NCBI GenBank assembly: GCA_012517485.1
Contig: JAAYUT010000180.1
Location: 1-6,741 of the forward strand
Direction: 5' to 3'
Origin: Candidatus Atribacter fermentans
Lineage (GTDB): Bacteria > Atribacterota > Atribacteria > Atribacterales > Atribacteraceae
DNA length: 6,741 nucleotides
Under the pieces are notes generated by a model. That model ran no database searches. It was not told the origin of the DNA and saw nothing but the letters and a program-made list of their open reading frames with translations. This document shows, one piece after another, positions 1 through 5,981 of the stretch (positions within the stretch are counted from its first letter, which is position 1; each line of letters begins with the position of its first letter). The position numbers were made by a program, and so were the translations under genes.

Positions 1-583
1 TCCTGTTATCACCGTAACCCGGCCGTCAAAAGGTGGTGTTGTTGCTCAGCATTTAGATATAGACAATGCACAAGCGGGTCAGATGGTTGCTCAAGAATTA
101 GTTAAAGTGCTTAACGGAAAAGGGAAAGTAGCTATTTTAGAGGGTATTCCAGGAGCTCCTTCGGCTCAACAACGTCAAGAAGGATTCCTTGCAGTACTGA
201 AGGATTACCCAGACATTCAAGTCGTTAGTTCTCTGACGGCCAATTACTCAAGAGAACAAGGTTCAAAAGTGATGGAAGATGTTCTCCAAGCGAATCCGGA
301 GCTGGATGCGGTATATGCCCACAATGATGAGATGGCGCTTGGTGCAGTCCGAGCAATTATAGCTGCAGGGAGAATGGAAGAAATAAAAGTTTTTGGAATT
401 GACGCAATAGATGATGCTATTCAAGCAATCAAAAATGGTGAAATGGTTGCCACCGTTAAACAGCAACCAGCCCTTCAAATGGCTACAGCAGTCGAATCTG
501 CTAATAAAATTATAAACGGAGAAACGGTTGAGCCCCTGGTAATTATACCTTTGCTCCTCATAACAAAGGATAACGTTGAATAA
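1..583 (+). CDS. Sugar ABC transporter substrate-binding protein, RbsB-like (5' partial)
   Basis: This is the C-terminal 193 residues of a periplasmic or extracellular sugar-binding protein of the RbsB / Peripla_BP_4 family, which captures a monosaccharide for a CUT2-type ABC importer. The frame is open from base 2 to the TAA at 581-583, so the start and any signal peptide lie outside the window; the internal ATG at 83 is not the start. Compared with E. coli RbsB as I remember it, the visible part aligns along its length. It has TVTRP (visible residues 4-8), EGIPGAPSAQQR (47-58), AHNDEMALGA (106-115), GIDAIDDA (132-139) and TVKQQP (151-156). The ligand-contact residues Arg7, Arg58, Asn108, Asp134 and Gln154 are kept, but the Asp before Arg7 is Thr. 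The sugar is therefore uncertain and need not be ribose. A stem-loop follows at once, so this is the last gene of its transcript. Family confidence is high; substrate unknown. Confidence 0.93.
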   Translation, partial: PVITVTRPSKGGVVAQHLDIDNAQAGQMVAQELVKVLNGKGKVAILEGIPGAPSAQQRQEGFLAVLKDYPDIQVVSSLTANYSREQGSKVMEDVLQANPELDAVYAHNDEMALGAVRAIIAAGRMEEIKVFGIDAIDDAIQAIKNGEMVATVKQQPALQMATAVESANKIINGETVEPLVIIPLLLITKDNVE

Positions 584-593
584 TTTTAAATTG

Positions 594-637
594 TTGATTT
601 GCAGGGAGTATTTTTTTCAGTAATCCCTGCAAATCAA
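594..637. terminator. Strong stem-loop between convergent genes, probable bidirectional terminator
   Basis: Bases 594-607 (TTGATTTGCAGGGA) are exactly complementary to 624-637, giving a 14-bp perfect stem with a 16-nt loop. A G-T and a T-A pair can extend its base. It starts 11 bases after the stop of the RbsB-like gene and lies 62 bases beyond the stop of the GH3 gene on the other strand. The downstream tract is only modestly T-rich on the plus strand (TATGTTTTCC) and there is no clean U-run on the minus strand. The hairpin itself is certain. Its role as a terminator for one or both genes is inferred from position. Confidence 0.65.
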
Positions 638-698
638 TATGTTTTCCGTTCTTCGTTTGAATGACTATTGAATGAATTACTTTATCATCCAATTTTCT

Positions 699-2972
699 TT
701 ATTGAACAGTAACTTCACTTTTGAAATGCCGGTATTTCGTTAAATGCAATTCTTTGATGACTTCAAATTGACCTGAAAGCCTAATATCCTCTGATGATGA
801 ACCAACCATTACATTGAAAAGACCAGGTTCAATAATGAACCGCATATACTCGTCATAAAAAGCCAATTGATCGGGGAAAAGAGTAAATGCTATTGTTCGT
901 TCTTCGTCGGGTTCGAGATGTATTCTCTTGAATCCTTTCAACTCTTTAACCGGACGAACCAGGGAAGCGATCGGGTCTTGGATATAGAGTTGTATGACTT
1001 CATCACCAGCTTGGTGACCGACATTTTTCACTTTACATTGAATTTCAATTTTTTCCAAGGATTTAATTTCTTTTGGAGAAATGTTCAAGTCGGTATATTC
1101 AAATCGAGTATAGCTTAATCCATGGCCAAATGGGAAAAGAGCTTGGGCATCAGTAGAAATATATTGGTTAAAGGCTAAAGGTTTCCGGTTGTAATATACC
1201 GGTAGCTGTCCGGTTTCTTTAGGAAAAGAAATGGGAAGCTTTCCACCGGGATTATAATCACCAAATAAAACGTCGGCAATGGCATTGCCTCCTTCTTCTC
1301 CTGGATACCACGCTTCAATAATGGCAGAAATATTTTCTTTTTCCCATTTTAGAGTTAAAGGCCTTCCGTTAACCAGGATCAGAACGATAGGTTTCCCCAA
1401 GGTGTTGAGTTCTTTTAAAAGTTCGGTTTGAACTCCGGGGAGACCAAGGTCGGCGCGGTCACTGCCTTCACCCGATAGGGATTGTTGGAAGAGCCCACTT
1501 TTTTCACCCATTACAGCAATTATGACCTCAGCTTTTTTGGCGATATTAATTGCCTCATCAAAACCTTGACGGGAATGATCTGACAACTCACAACCTTGTG
1601 CATAAAGGAGTTCGGCCTGTGGAAGTTTATTTTTTATTCCTTCGAAAACATTGACTGTTTTGGTGTAATCTTTCCATTCTGCTTTCTTCCCTCTCCAGGC
1701 TTGAACACTGGGAATATGAACCGCATAACTATAATCCCCATGAAGGTGCAAACCTTCTCGAGCGTTAGGTCCAATGATGGCTAAGGTTTTCAGGTCTTTC
1801 TTAAGAGGAAGAAGACCATTATTTTTTAAAAGAACCAGAGAGGCTTGAGCTATTTCGCGCGCCAGTTGACGATTTTCTTTTGGATCCATAACCGAGGGAA
1901 TCTGTTCAGGGTTGATGTAAATTTCTTCTTCAAAAAGGCCCAAAAGCATTTTTGTGGTAAGTACTCGACGAACCGCTTCATTAAGGAGTTCCTCGCTTAA
2001 TAATCCTTCCCGAACCGCTTCAAGAAGTGGTTCTCCATAACAGATAATTTCAGGAAGTTCAATATCAATACCGGCTTGTAAAGCTTTTATTGCAGCTTCT
2101 TTTGAGTTCTGAGCAATGTGGTGGAGAGTTTCAAGCATTTTTATGGCTTCATAGTCAGATACAACAATTCCGGTGAATCCCCATTCTTCACGAAGCACTT
2201 TAGTCAGAAGGAATTGAGAAGCAGTACAAGGAATCCCATCGATATCATGATAGGCATTCATAACCGAACCAACTTGCGCTTCTTTTACTGCTACTTCAAA
2301 AGGGAAAAGAAATACTTCTCTCAGTTCTCTTTTTCCTACTCGGGCAGGACCCATATTTCTTCCTCCCTCAGAGATGCCATAAGCAGTGAAGTGCTTAGCG
2401 GTGGCAATCACTCCAGTTTTCAAGTCATTTCCTTGAAGTCCTTGAATATAGGCAACACCTAAGCGAGAAACTAAATAGGGATCTTCTCCAAAGGTCTCTT
2501 CGGTTCTTCCCCAACGAGGATCACGAGGAATGTCTAAAACCGGGGCTAAACCTTGATGGCCACCAATAGCTCGAATTTGTTTTCGAATGATAGTGGTCAT
2601 TTTTTCAATCAATTCGGGACAAAAAGTACTGGCTAATCCGATAGCTTGGGGAAAAACAGTTGTACCTCTGGCGGTTAGTCCACTGAGGCATTCTTCATGA
2701 ATTATGGCTGGTATTTTAAGGCGGGTTTTTTCTTTGAGGAAATGTTGAATAGCGTTACCCTTAGCTGCTGACTCTGAGGGTTCAGCATCTGGATCCCCAA
2801 CCAGACGAGTAATTTGACCAATACCATTTGGGATGAGATTTTGAGCTTTGCTGATAGAGAACGAGCCGTTTTCATTGAGTTGATGAGCATGGATCGCACA
2901 CAGCTGAGCAACTTTTTCTTCTAAGGTCATTTGAGAAAGGAGTTGTTCAATAAAATGAATGGATTTTTCCAT
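699..2972 (-). CDS. Glycoside hydrolase family 3 beta-glycosidase (beta-xylosidase/beta-glucosidase), cytoplasmic
   Basis: A complete 757-residue GH3 enzyme, which removes terminal beta-linked glucose or xylose from short oligosaccharides by the retaining mechanism. The N-terminal TIM-barrel domain (about 10-345) contains IHEECLSG (91-98), DPRWGRTEETFGEDPY (151-166), KHF (193-195) and VVSDYEAI (270-277), with Asp273 as the expected nucleophile. The alpha/beta sandwich domain (about 370-590) carries SGEGSDR (500-506), in which Glu502 fits the acid/base position of the GEGxDR-type GH3 enzymes. A fibronectin-III-like domain (about 645-715) ends the protein, with GDEVIQLYIQDP and PVKELKGF. There is no signal peptide, so it should act in the cytoplasm on imported sugars. 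The ATG at 2972 is supported by GAGGTG 8 nt upstream. It is the last gene of the minus-strand block, 180 bp after the transporter ATPase. The HEECLSG/TEETFGEDPY pattern recalls beta-xylosidases such as T. maritima TM0076, but xylose versus glucose preference cannot be read from sequence. Confidence 0.96.
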   Translation of the reverse strand: MEKSIHFIEQLLSQMTLEEKVAQLCAIHAHQLNENGSFSISKAQNLIPNGIGQITRLVGDPDAEPSESAAKGNAIQHFLKEKTRLKIPAIIHEECLSGLTARGTTVFPQAIGLASTFCPELIEKMTTIIRKQIRAIGGHQGLAPVLDIPRDPRWGRTEETFGEDPYLVSRLGVAYIQGLQGNDLKTGVIATAKHFTAYGISEGGRNMGPARVGKRELREVFLFPFEVAVKEAQVGSVMNAYHDIDGIPCTASQFLLTKVLREEWGFTGIVVSDYEAIKMLETLHHIAQNSKEAAIKALQAGIDIELPEIICYGEPLLEAVREGLLSEELLNEAVRRVLTTKMLLGLFEEEIYINPEQIPSVMDPKENRQLAREIAQASLVLLKNNGLLPLKKDLKTLAIIGPNAREGLHLHGDYSYAVHIPSVQAWRGKKAEWKDYTKTVNVFEGIKNKLPQAELLYAQGCELSDHSRQGFDEAINIAKKAEVIIAVMGEKSGLFQQSLSGEGSDRADLGLPGVQTELLKELNTLGKPIVLILVNGRPLTLKWEKENISAIIEAWYPGEEGGNAIADVLFGDYNPGGKLPISFPKETGQLPVYYNRKPLAFNQYISTDAQALFPFGHGLSYTRFEYTDLNISPKEIKSLEKIEIQCKVKNVGHQAGDEVIQLYIQDPIASLVRPVKELKGFKRIHLEPDEERTIAFTLFPDQLAFYDEYMRFIIEPGLFNVMVGSSSEDIRLSGQFEVIKELHLTKYRHFKSEVTVQ

Positions 2973-2978
2973 GGATAA

Positions 2979-2986
2979 ATCACCTC
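2979..2986 (-). promoter_or_regulatory. Ribosome binding site of the GH3 gene
   Basis: On the minus strand GAGGTGAT precedes the ATG; from the end of GAGGTG to the ATG is 8 nt. This fixes the start at 2972 and shows that the gene has its own strong translation signal despite the 180-bp gap upstream. Confidence 0.85.
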
Positions 2987-3072
2987 AATATAATTTTTTA
3001 AATAATTTCGAAAGAAATTTTTTTGGTAAACAACACGGTCTTAGAGTGACACCTGATGAGGATGAAAATAAG

Positions 3073-3108
3073 TTTCCCTCACCCTCTCCTACCGAGGGGC
3101 GAGTGAAA
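3073..3108. repeat. REP-like imperfect palindrome (stem-loop)
   Basis: The left arm 3073-3080 (TTTCCCTC) pairs with 3101-3108 (GAGTGAAA) with one mismatch. After a small internal loop, 3082-3086 (CCCTC) pairs with 3094-3098 (GAGGG) around a 7-nt loop TCCTACC. The GC-rich core contrasts with the AT-rich surroundings. The motif CCCTCACCCTCTCC resembles dispersed intergenic palindromes seen in many bacterial genomes. It has no U-run on the 3' side in either direction, so it is not a canonical intrinsic terminator. The structure is seen directly; that it is a dispersed repeat is inference. Confidence 0.55.
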
Positions 3109-3152
3109 AAGAAAATTGAAAGGAGTTTAGGATAGGAGTTTTTATTCACAAT

Positions 3153-4127
3153 TTATTCCTCACTCTTTCCTGTATTTGTCTTAAAAAGATGACATTTCAC
3201 CATGACACCGTCAATCAAAACATCTTTGGGGGTTATCTTTTTACAAATATCCATGACTTCTGGGCAACGGCCAGAGAACTTACATCCTTTTCGAAGATAT
3301 TCTTCTTTCTCCTCGAGAAATTTGATCAAAGTTTTTGGTTGCTGATGTGGATCAGGTTGAGGGATGGATTCGATGAGGAGTTTGGTATAGGGATGTTTCG
3401 GATTCCCTAGCACTTCTTCTACTGATCCAGTTTCGACAATATTTCCTCGAAACATGATCGCAATTCGATCGCTAATATAATAGGCGGTTGCCAGGTCATG
3501 GGTGATGTAGATCACGCTCACTCCAAAGGAGTCTCTCATTTCTCGGAAAAGATTTACAATAGACATCCGTAAAGAAGCATCAACCATCGACACTGGTTCA
3601 TCAGCGATTAACAATGATGGGTTGGTTAAAAGAGAACGAGCAATAGAAGAACGTTGTAACTGACCACCAGAAAGTTCACCGGGATATTTCCCGGCAATCT
3701 CATGATAGGTGAGGCCAACCGCCTGGAGCTTTTCCTCAATCAACTGTTCGGCTCGCTTTTCGTTTTTTTCTAAATGGAAATTGTTGACAGTTTCAAAGAA
3801 ATAACTTTCAACTTTACGTAGCGGGTTAAAACTCTCAAAAGGATTTTGAAAAACAGCTTGTACCTCTTTAAACCAGGCTTTTTTGTCTTTGACACTTTGT
3901 ATATTCTGATCAAGATAGTGAAGTTCGCCGGATGTCGGTATCTCAAAACCTAAAATCATTCGGGCAGTTGTGCTTTTCCCACAACCACTTTCTCCAGCGA
4001 GAGTGAAAATCTCGGATGATTCCACTGTGAAGGAAACGTGGTCGACTGCCGTAATTTTTGTTCGAGAGAGCAGCCCTCCCAAGGAGAAGATTTTGGTTAA
4101 GTTGTTGGCTTTCAGGATAGTCGACAA
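3153..4127 (-). CDS. Opp/Dpp-family ABC transporter ATP-binding protein (DppF/OppF type), probable oligosaccharide importer
   Basis: One of the two ATPases that power the importer encoded upstream, 324 residues, cytoplasmic and membrane-associated through the permeases. The nucleotide-binding domain shows Walker A GESGCGKST (45-53), Q-loop VFQNPF (Gln94), signature LSGGQLQR (152-159), Walker B LLIADEP (Asp176, Glu177), the D-loop stretch SMVDASLR (180-187) and the H-loop ITHD (His210). The C-terminal oligopeptide/dipeptide-transporter extension holds four cysteines, C282, C288, C295 and C312, spaced as in family members reported to bind a [4Fe-4S] cluster. The start is TTG at 4127, 1 nt after the TAG of the preceding ATPase gene; AGGAGAG 6 nt upstream supports it. 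SMVDASLR in place of the common SALDVS is, as I recall, typical of members near glycosidase genes, which agrees with the GH3 gene next door. A peptide substrate is not excluded. Confidence 0.94.
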   Translation of the reverse strand: MSTILKANNLTKIFSLGGLLSRTKITAVDHVSFTVESSEIFTLAGESGCGKSTTARMILGFEIPTSGELHYLDQNIQSVKDKKAWFKEVQAVFQNPFESFNPLRKVESYFFETVNNFHLEKNEKRAEQLIEEKLQAVGLTYHEIAGKYPGELSGGQLQRSSIARSLLTNPSLLIADEPVSMVDASLRMSIVNLFREMRDSFGVSVIYITHDLATAYYISDRIAIMFRGNIVETGSVEEVLGNPKHPYTKLLIESIPQPDPHQQPKTLIKFLEEKEEYLRKGCKFSGRCPEVMDICKKITPKDVLIDGVMVKCHLFKTNTGKSEE

Positions 4128-4128
4128 T

Positions 4129-5112
4129 CTAATCTCTCCTTAACCAACAGGCGACTTTGTGGTTCGGATTGCATTGATCGAGTATTGGTGTCTCTTTTAT
4201 ACATCGGTCGAAAACTTGAGGACAGCGAGGGTGAAAGGGGCATCCAAGAGGTGGATCAAGGAGAGAAGGAGGAGATCCAGGGACACTTTTTCGAGTTGTT
4301 TTGTCTCCAATACGGGGAAGAGACTGGATGAGGTATTGAGTATAAGGATGGAGAGGTTTAATAAATACTTCTTCAGTGGGTCCTTCTTCTACAATTTTTC
4401 CAGCATACATAATGGCCATCCGAGAAGCGATATTGGCTTGGATACCCATATCATGAGTAACTAAAACAATGGTGTTCTGAAGTTCTTGCTGGACATCCCT
4501 CATCAGTTGGAGAACCGCCCTTTGAGCAACAACATCAAGGGCAGTGGTTGGTTCATCGGCGAGAATAATCTTTGGCTTCAACAAGGTAGAAAGGGCAATG
4601 GCAATTCTTTGACGCATTCCACCCGATAACTGGTGGGGATAGGCACCCAGGATTTGAGGAGAAAGTCCTAACTCTTCCAGGTGTTGATGAGCCAGAGAGA
4701 GGAGGTCGCGATGGGCTTTCCCTCGAATGTGGCTTTCCAAAAAGTTTAGATAGGTTCTTTTTAATTTTTTCACTGGGTTAAAGACGCTCATTGAACCCTG
4801 GGGAATATATGAAATGTAAGTCCATCGCAATTCACGTTTTTCTTTTTCACTGAGAGATAGGGCGTTGAGGTCTTTTCCATTTATTCGATAATTTACCTTT
4901 CCACCAAATAATTGGAGAGGAGGATCGATAGAAGCAAAAAGAGCTTTGAGCAAGGTCGTTTTTCCACAACCGCTTTCTCCGGCGATACCGTAGATCTCAT
5001 TTTCAGGAATGCTCAAAGTGACATTGTTGACTGCTTTGATTATTTTCCTTTTTCCTTGGGCTTCCAGAACATAAAAAGCCTGAAGTTGTTCAACATTGAT
5101 GACACAGTTCAC
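4129..5112 (-). CDS. Opp/Dpp-family ABC transporter ATP-binding protein (DppD/OppD type), probable oligosaccharide importer
   Basis: The first of the paired ATPases, 327 residues from a GTG start. Walker A is GESGCGKTT (45-53), Q-loop YIPQ (Gln105), signature LSGGMRQR (162-169), Walker B IILADEP (Asp186, Glu187), D-loop ALDV and H-loop VTHD (His220). The C-terminal extension has C291, C297, C304 and C322 in the CPFHPRCP...C...C pattern of OppD/DppD proteins, plus C314. The frame stays open to 5358, but the extra 82 residues overlap the permease gene and look nothing like an ATPase, so I reject them. GTG at 5112 comes 2 nt after the permease stop, has AGGAGT 9 nt upstream, and gives an N-terminus of family-typical length. 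It forms a heterodimer with the next gene's product by family precedent. Very close spacing on both sides places it in the transporter operon. Confidence 0.93.
   Translation of the reverse strand: MNCVINVEQLQAFYVLEAQGKRKIIKAVNNVTLSIPENEIYGIAGESGCGKTTLLKALFASIDPPLQLFGGKVNYRINGKDLNALSLSEKEKRELRWTYISYIPQGSMSVFNPVKKLKRTYLNFLESHIRGKAHRDLLSLAHQHLEELGLSPQILGAYPHQLSGGMRQRIAIALSTLLKPKIILADEPTTALDVVAQRAVLQLMRDVQQELQNTIVLVTHDMGIQANIASRMAIMYAGKIVEEGPTEEVFIKPLHPYTQYLIQSLPRIGDKTTRKSVPGSPPSLLDPPLGCPFHPRCPQVFDRCIKETPILDQCNPNHKVACWLRRD
4134..4140 (-). promoter_or_regulatory. Ribosome binding site deciding a TTG start
   Basis: Minus-strand AGGAGAG lies 6 nt before TTG at 4127-4125 and inside the last codons of the preceding ATPase gene, whose TAG is at 4131-4129. 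No ATG is available at the expected N-terminus, and the residues after TTG (STILKANNLTKIF) are a normal ATPase beginning. The arrangement implies translational coupling. Confidence 0.8.
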
Positions 5113-5114
5113 CG

Positions 5115-5969
5115 TTATTTGACTCCTATTCTTTGAATCCGAATTCGGGGATCCAAATATTCGCTTACGCTTACCGAAAACCAATAGAGAGCAACCAGGA
5201 GAAGAATAGTCAGAACGACTGGGGTTAAAATCCACCACCAATGGCCAAGAAGAATGGCTTGATAGGTAATAGCCCATTGGAGGGTTGTTCCCAAGGTAGG
5301 AATAGCCAGTGGGACTAAACCAAGAATGGCTAATACGATTTCCATACCGATTGCCCAAGCGATATTGTTGATTAGTGTTGAGAAAATAAGAGGAATAGTT
5401 AAAGGGAGATACTCTTTAGTTACCAGAGAAAGGGTCCCATTTCCAGAAAGGATCGAGGTTTGAGTAAACTCACGCTCTCGGAGGCTCAAAACCTGGGAAC
5501 GAATGGTTCGAGCATCCCACGCCCAACCGAAAAAGGCTAAAAGGAAGCCGGTGTTGATCAATGTCATCGCCTCTTTTAAAAGCATAGCGACCAGTACCAA
5601 AATGAGAAAGAGAGGAATAACCAAGAGTCCATCAGTGAGCCCCATGAGAATCCGGTCTGAAATGCCTCCCTTATAGCCTGCTACAAAGCCAACCAAGACG
5701 GCAATCAATCTCGATATAAGACCGGCAATCAAGGCGATGATAAGCGAATTGCGGATAGAAAAAGTTGCCTCCCAAAAAACATCCTGACCTTTGGAATTGG
5801 TTCCTAAAATATGAAACCAGGAAGGGGGTTTGTCACGAGGAACCTGCAGCCATTTTATGGCATCATAAGGAGAAAAGAACGAAGCAAGAACCAGGAAAAA
5901 TAAAAAAACTAAAAGAATAAAGCCAACCGCAAATCGGTAATCTTTGAAAAGATCTTTTAATATACCCAT
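5115..5969 (-). CDS. Opp/Dpp-family ABC transporter permease (DppC type)
   Basis: A 284-residue inner-membrane channel subunit that pairs with the DppB-type protein. About six membrane segments are visible, near residues 13-33, 74-99, 112-131, 140-156, 196-218 and 246-268. Before the second comes the OppC-type motif ILGTNSKGQDVF (54-65), close to the family's LGTDxxGRDV. The cytoplasmic EAA-like coupling loop lies near 163-192 (LREREFTQTSILSGNGTL, then LPLTIPLI); it keeps the central Gly but has QTS where EAA is usual and Leu where Asn often follows the Pro. The C-terminus carries the family LDPRIR motif (273-278). ATG at 5969 has AGGAGGTGA just upstream, overlapping the TAG of the preceding permease gene (gap 10 nt). 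The class is clear; the substrate is inferred from the GH3 gene of the same block. Confidence 0.94.
   Translation of the reverse strand: MGILKDLFKDYRFAVGFILLVFLFFLVLASFFSPYDAIKWLQVPRDKPPSWFHILGTNSKGQDVFWEATFSIRNSLIIALIAGLISRLIAVLVGFVAGYKGGISDRILMGLTDGLLVIPLFLILVLVAMLLKEAMTLINTGFLLAFFGWAWDARTIRSQVLSLREREFTQTSILSGNGTLSLVTKEYLPLTIPLIFSTLINNIAWAIGMEIVLAILGLVPLAIPTLGTTLQWAITYQAILLGHWWWILTPVVLTILLLVALYWFSVSVSEYLDPRIRIQRIGVK
5122..5127 (-). promoter_or_regulatory. Ribosome binding site deciding a GTG start
   Basis: Minus-strand AGGAGT sits in the last codons of the DppC-type permease gene, 9 nt before GTG at 5112-5110. It is the only sensible start in this frame near the permease stop (TAA at 5117-5115). 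Confidence 0.7.
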
Positions 5970-5972
5970 ATT

Positions 5973-5981
5973 TCACCTCCT
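5973..5981 (-). promoter_or_regulatory. Ribosome binding site overlapping a stop codon
   Basis: Minus-strand AGGAGGTGA, a near-perfect anti-16S match, begins within the TAG stop (5982-5980) of the DppB-type gene; AGGAGG ends 6 nt before ATG at 5969. Stop and Shine-Dalgarno share bases, which favours reinitiation or coupling between the two permeases. Confidence 0.8.

Larger units (their letters stand above)
2973..3152. other. 180-bp intercistronic gap between ATPase and GH3 genes
   Basis: This is the only large gap inside the minus-strand block, whose other spacings are 1-10 nt. It holds a REP-like imperfect hairpin (3073-3108), a small AT-rich palindrome (3004-3019), a tandem pair of the octamer AAACTCCT on the minus strand (3134-3141 and 3121-3128, 13 bp apart), and the GH3 ribosome binding site. 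No ORF of convincing quality lies in it. I could not identify a convincing -35/-10 pair, although the AT-rich part near the GH3 start could hide one. Confidence 0.7.

Noticed and set aside
3004..3024. Plus-strand hairpin with seven Ts as a terminator
   Set aside because: The shape is terminator-like, but the stem is only six AT-rich pairs and no plus-strand gene ends nearby.
3073..3108. Intrinsic terminator ending the transporter operon
   Set aside because: In the minus-strand direction the hairpin is followed by GGGAAACTTATTTT without an immediate U-run; the T-rich stretch lies before it.
2973..3152. A sigma-70 promoter for the GH3 gene
   Set aside because: TTTACC and several TATA-like hexamers are present, but no pair combined good hexamers with 16-18 bp spacing, and AT-rich DNA gives such hits by chance.
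867..3410. Plus-strand reading frames opposite the GH3 and ATPase genes (for example 867-1118, 1596-1784, 2118-2462, 3189-3410)
   Set aside because: They are antisense to clearly conserved coding sequence, have Phe/Ser/Cys-rich compositions typical of reverse-strand translation, and show no recognisable domain.
5113..5358. N-terminal extension of the DppD-type ATPase
   Set aside because: It lies entirely on top of the well-supported permease gene, resembles no ATPase sequence, and a GTG with a ribosome binding site gives a family-length protein.
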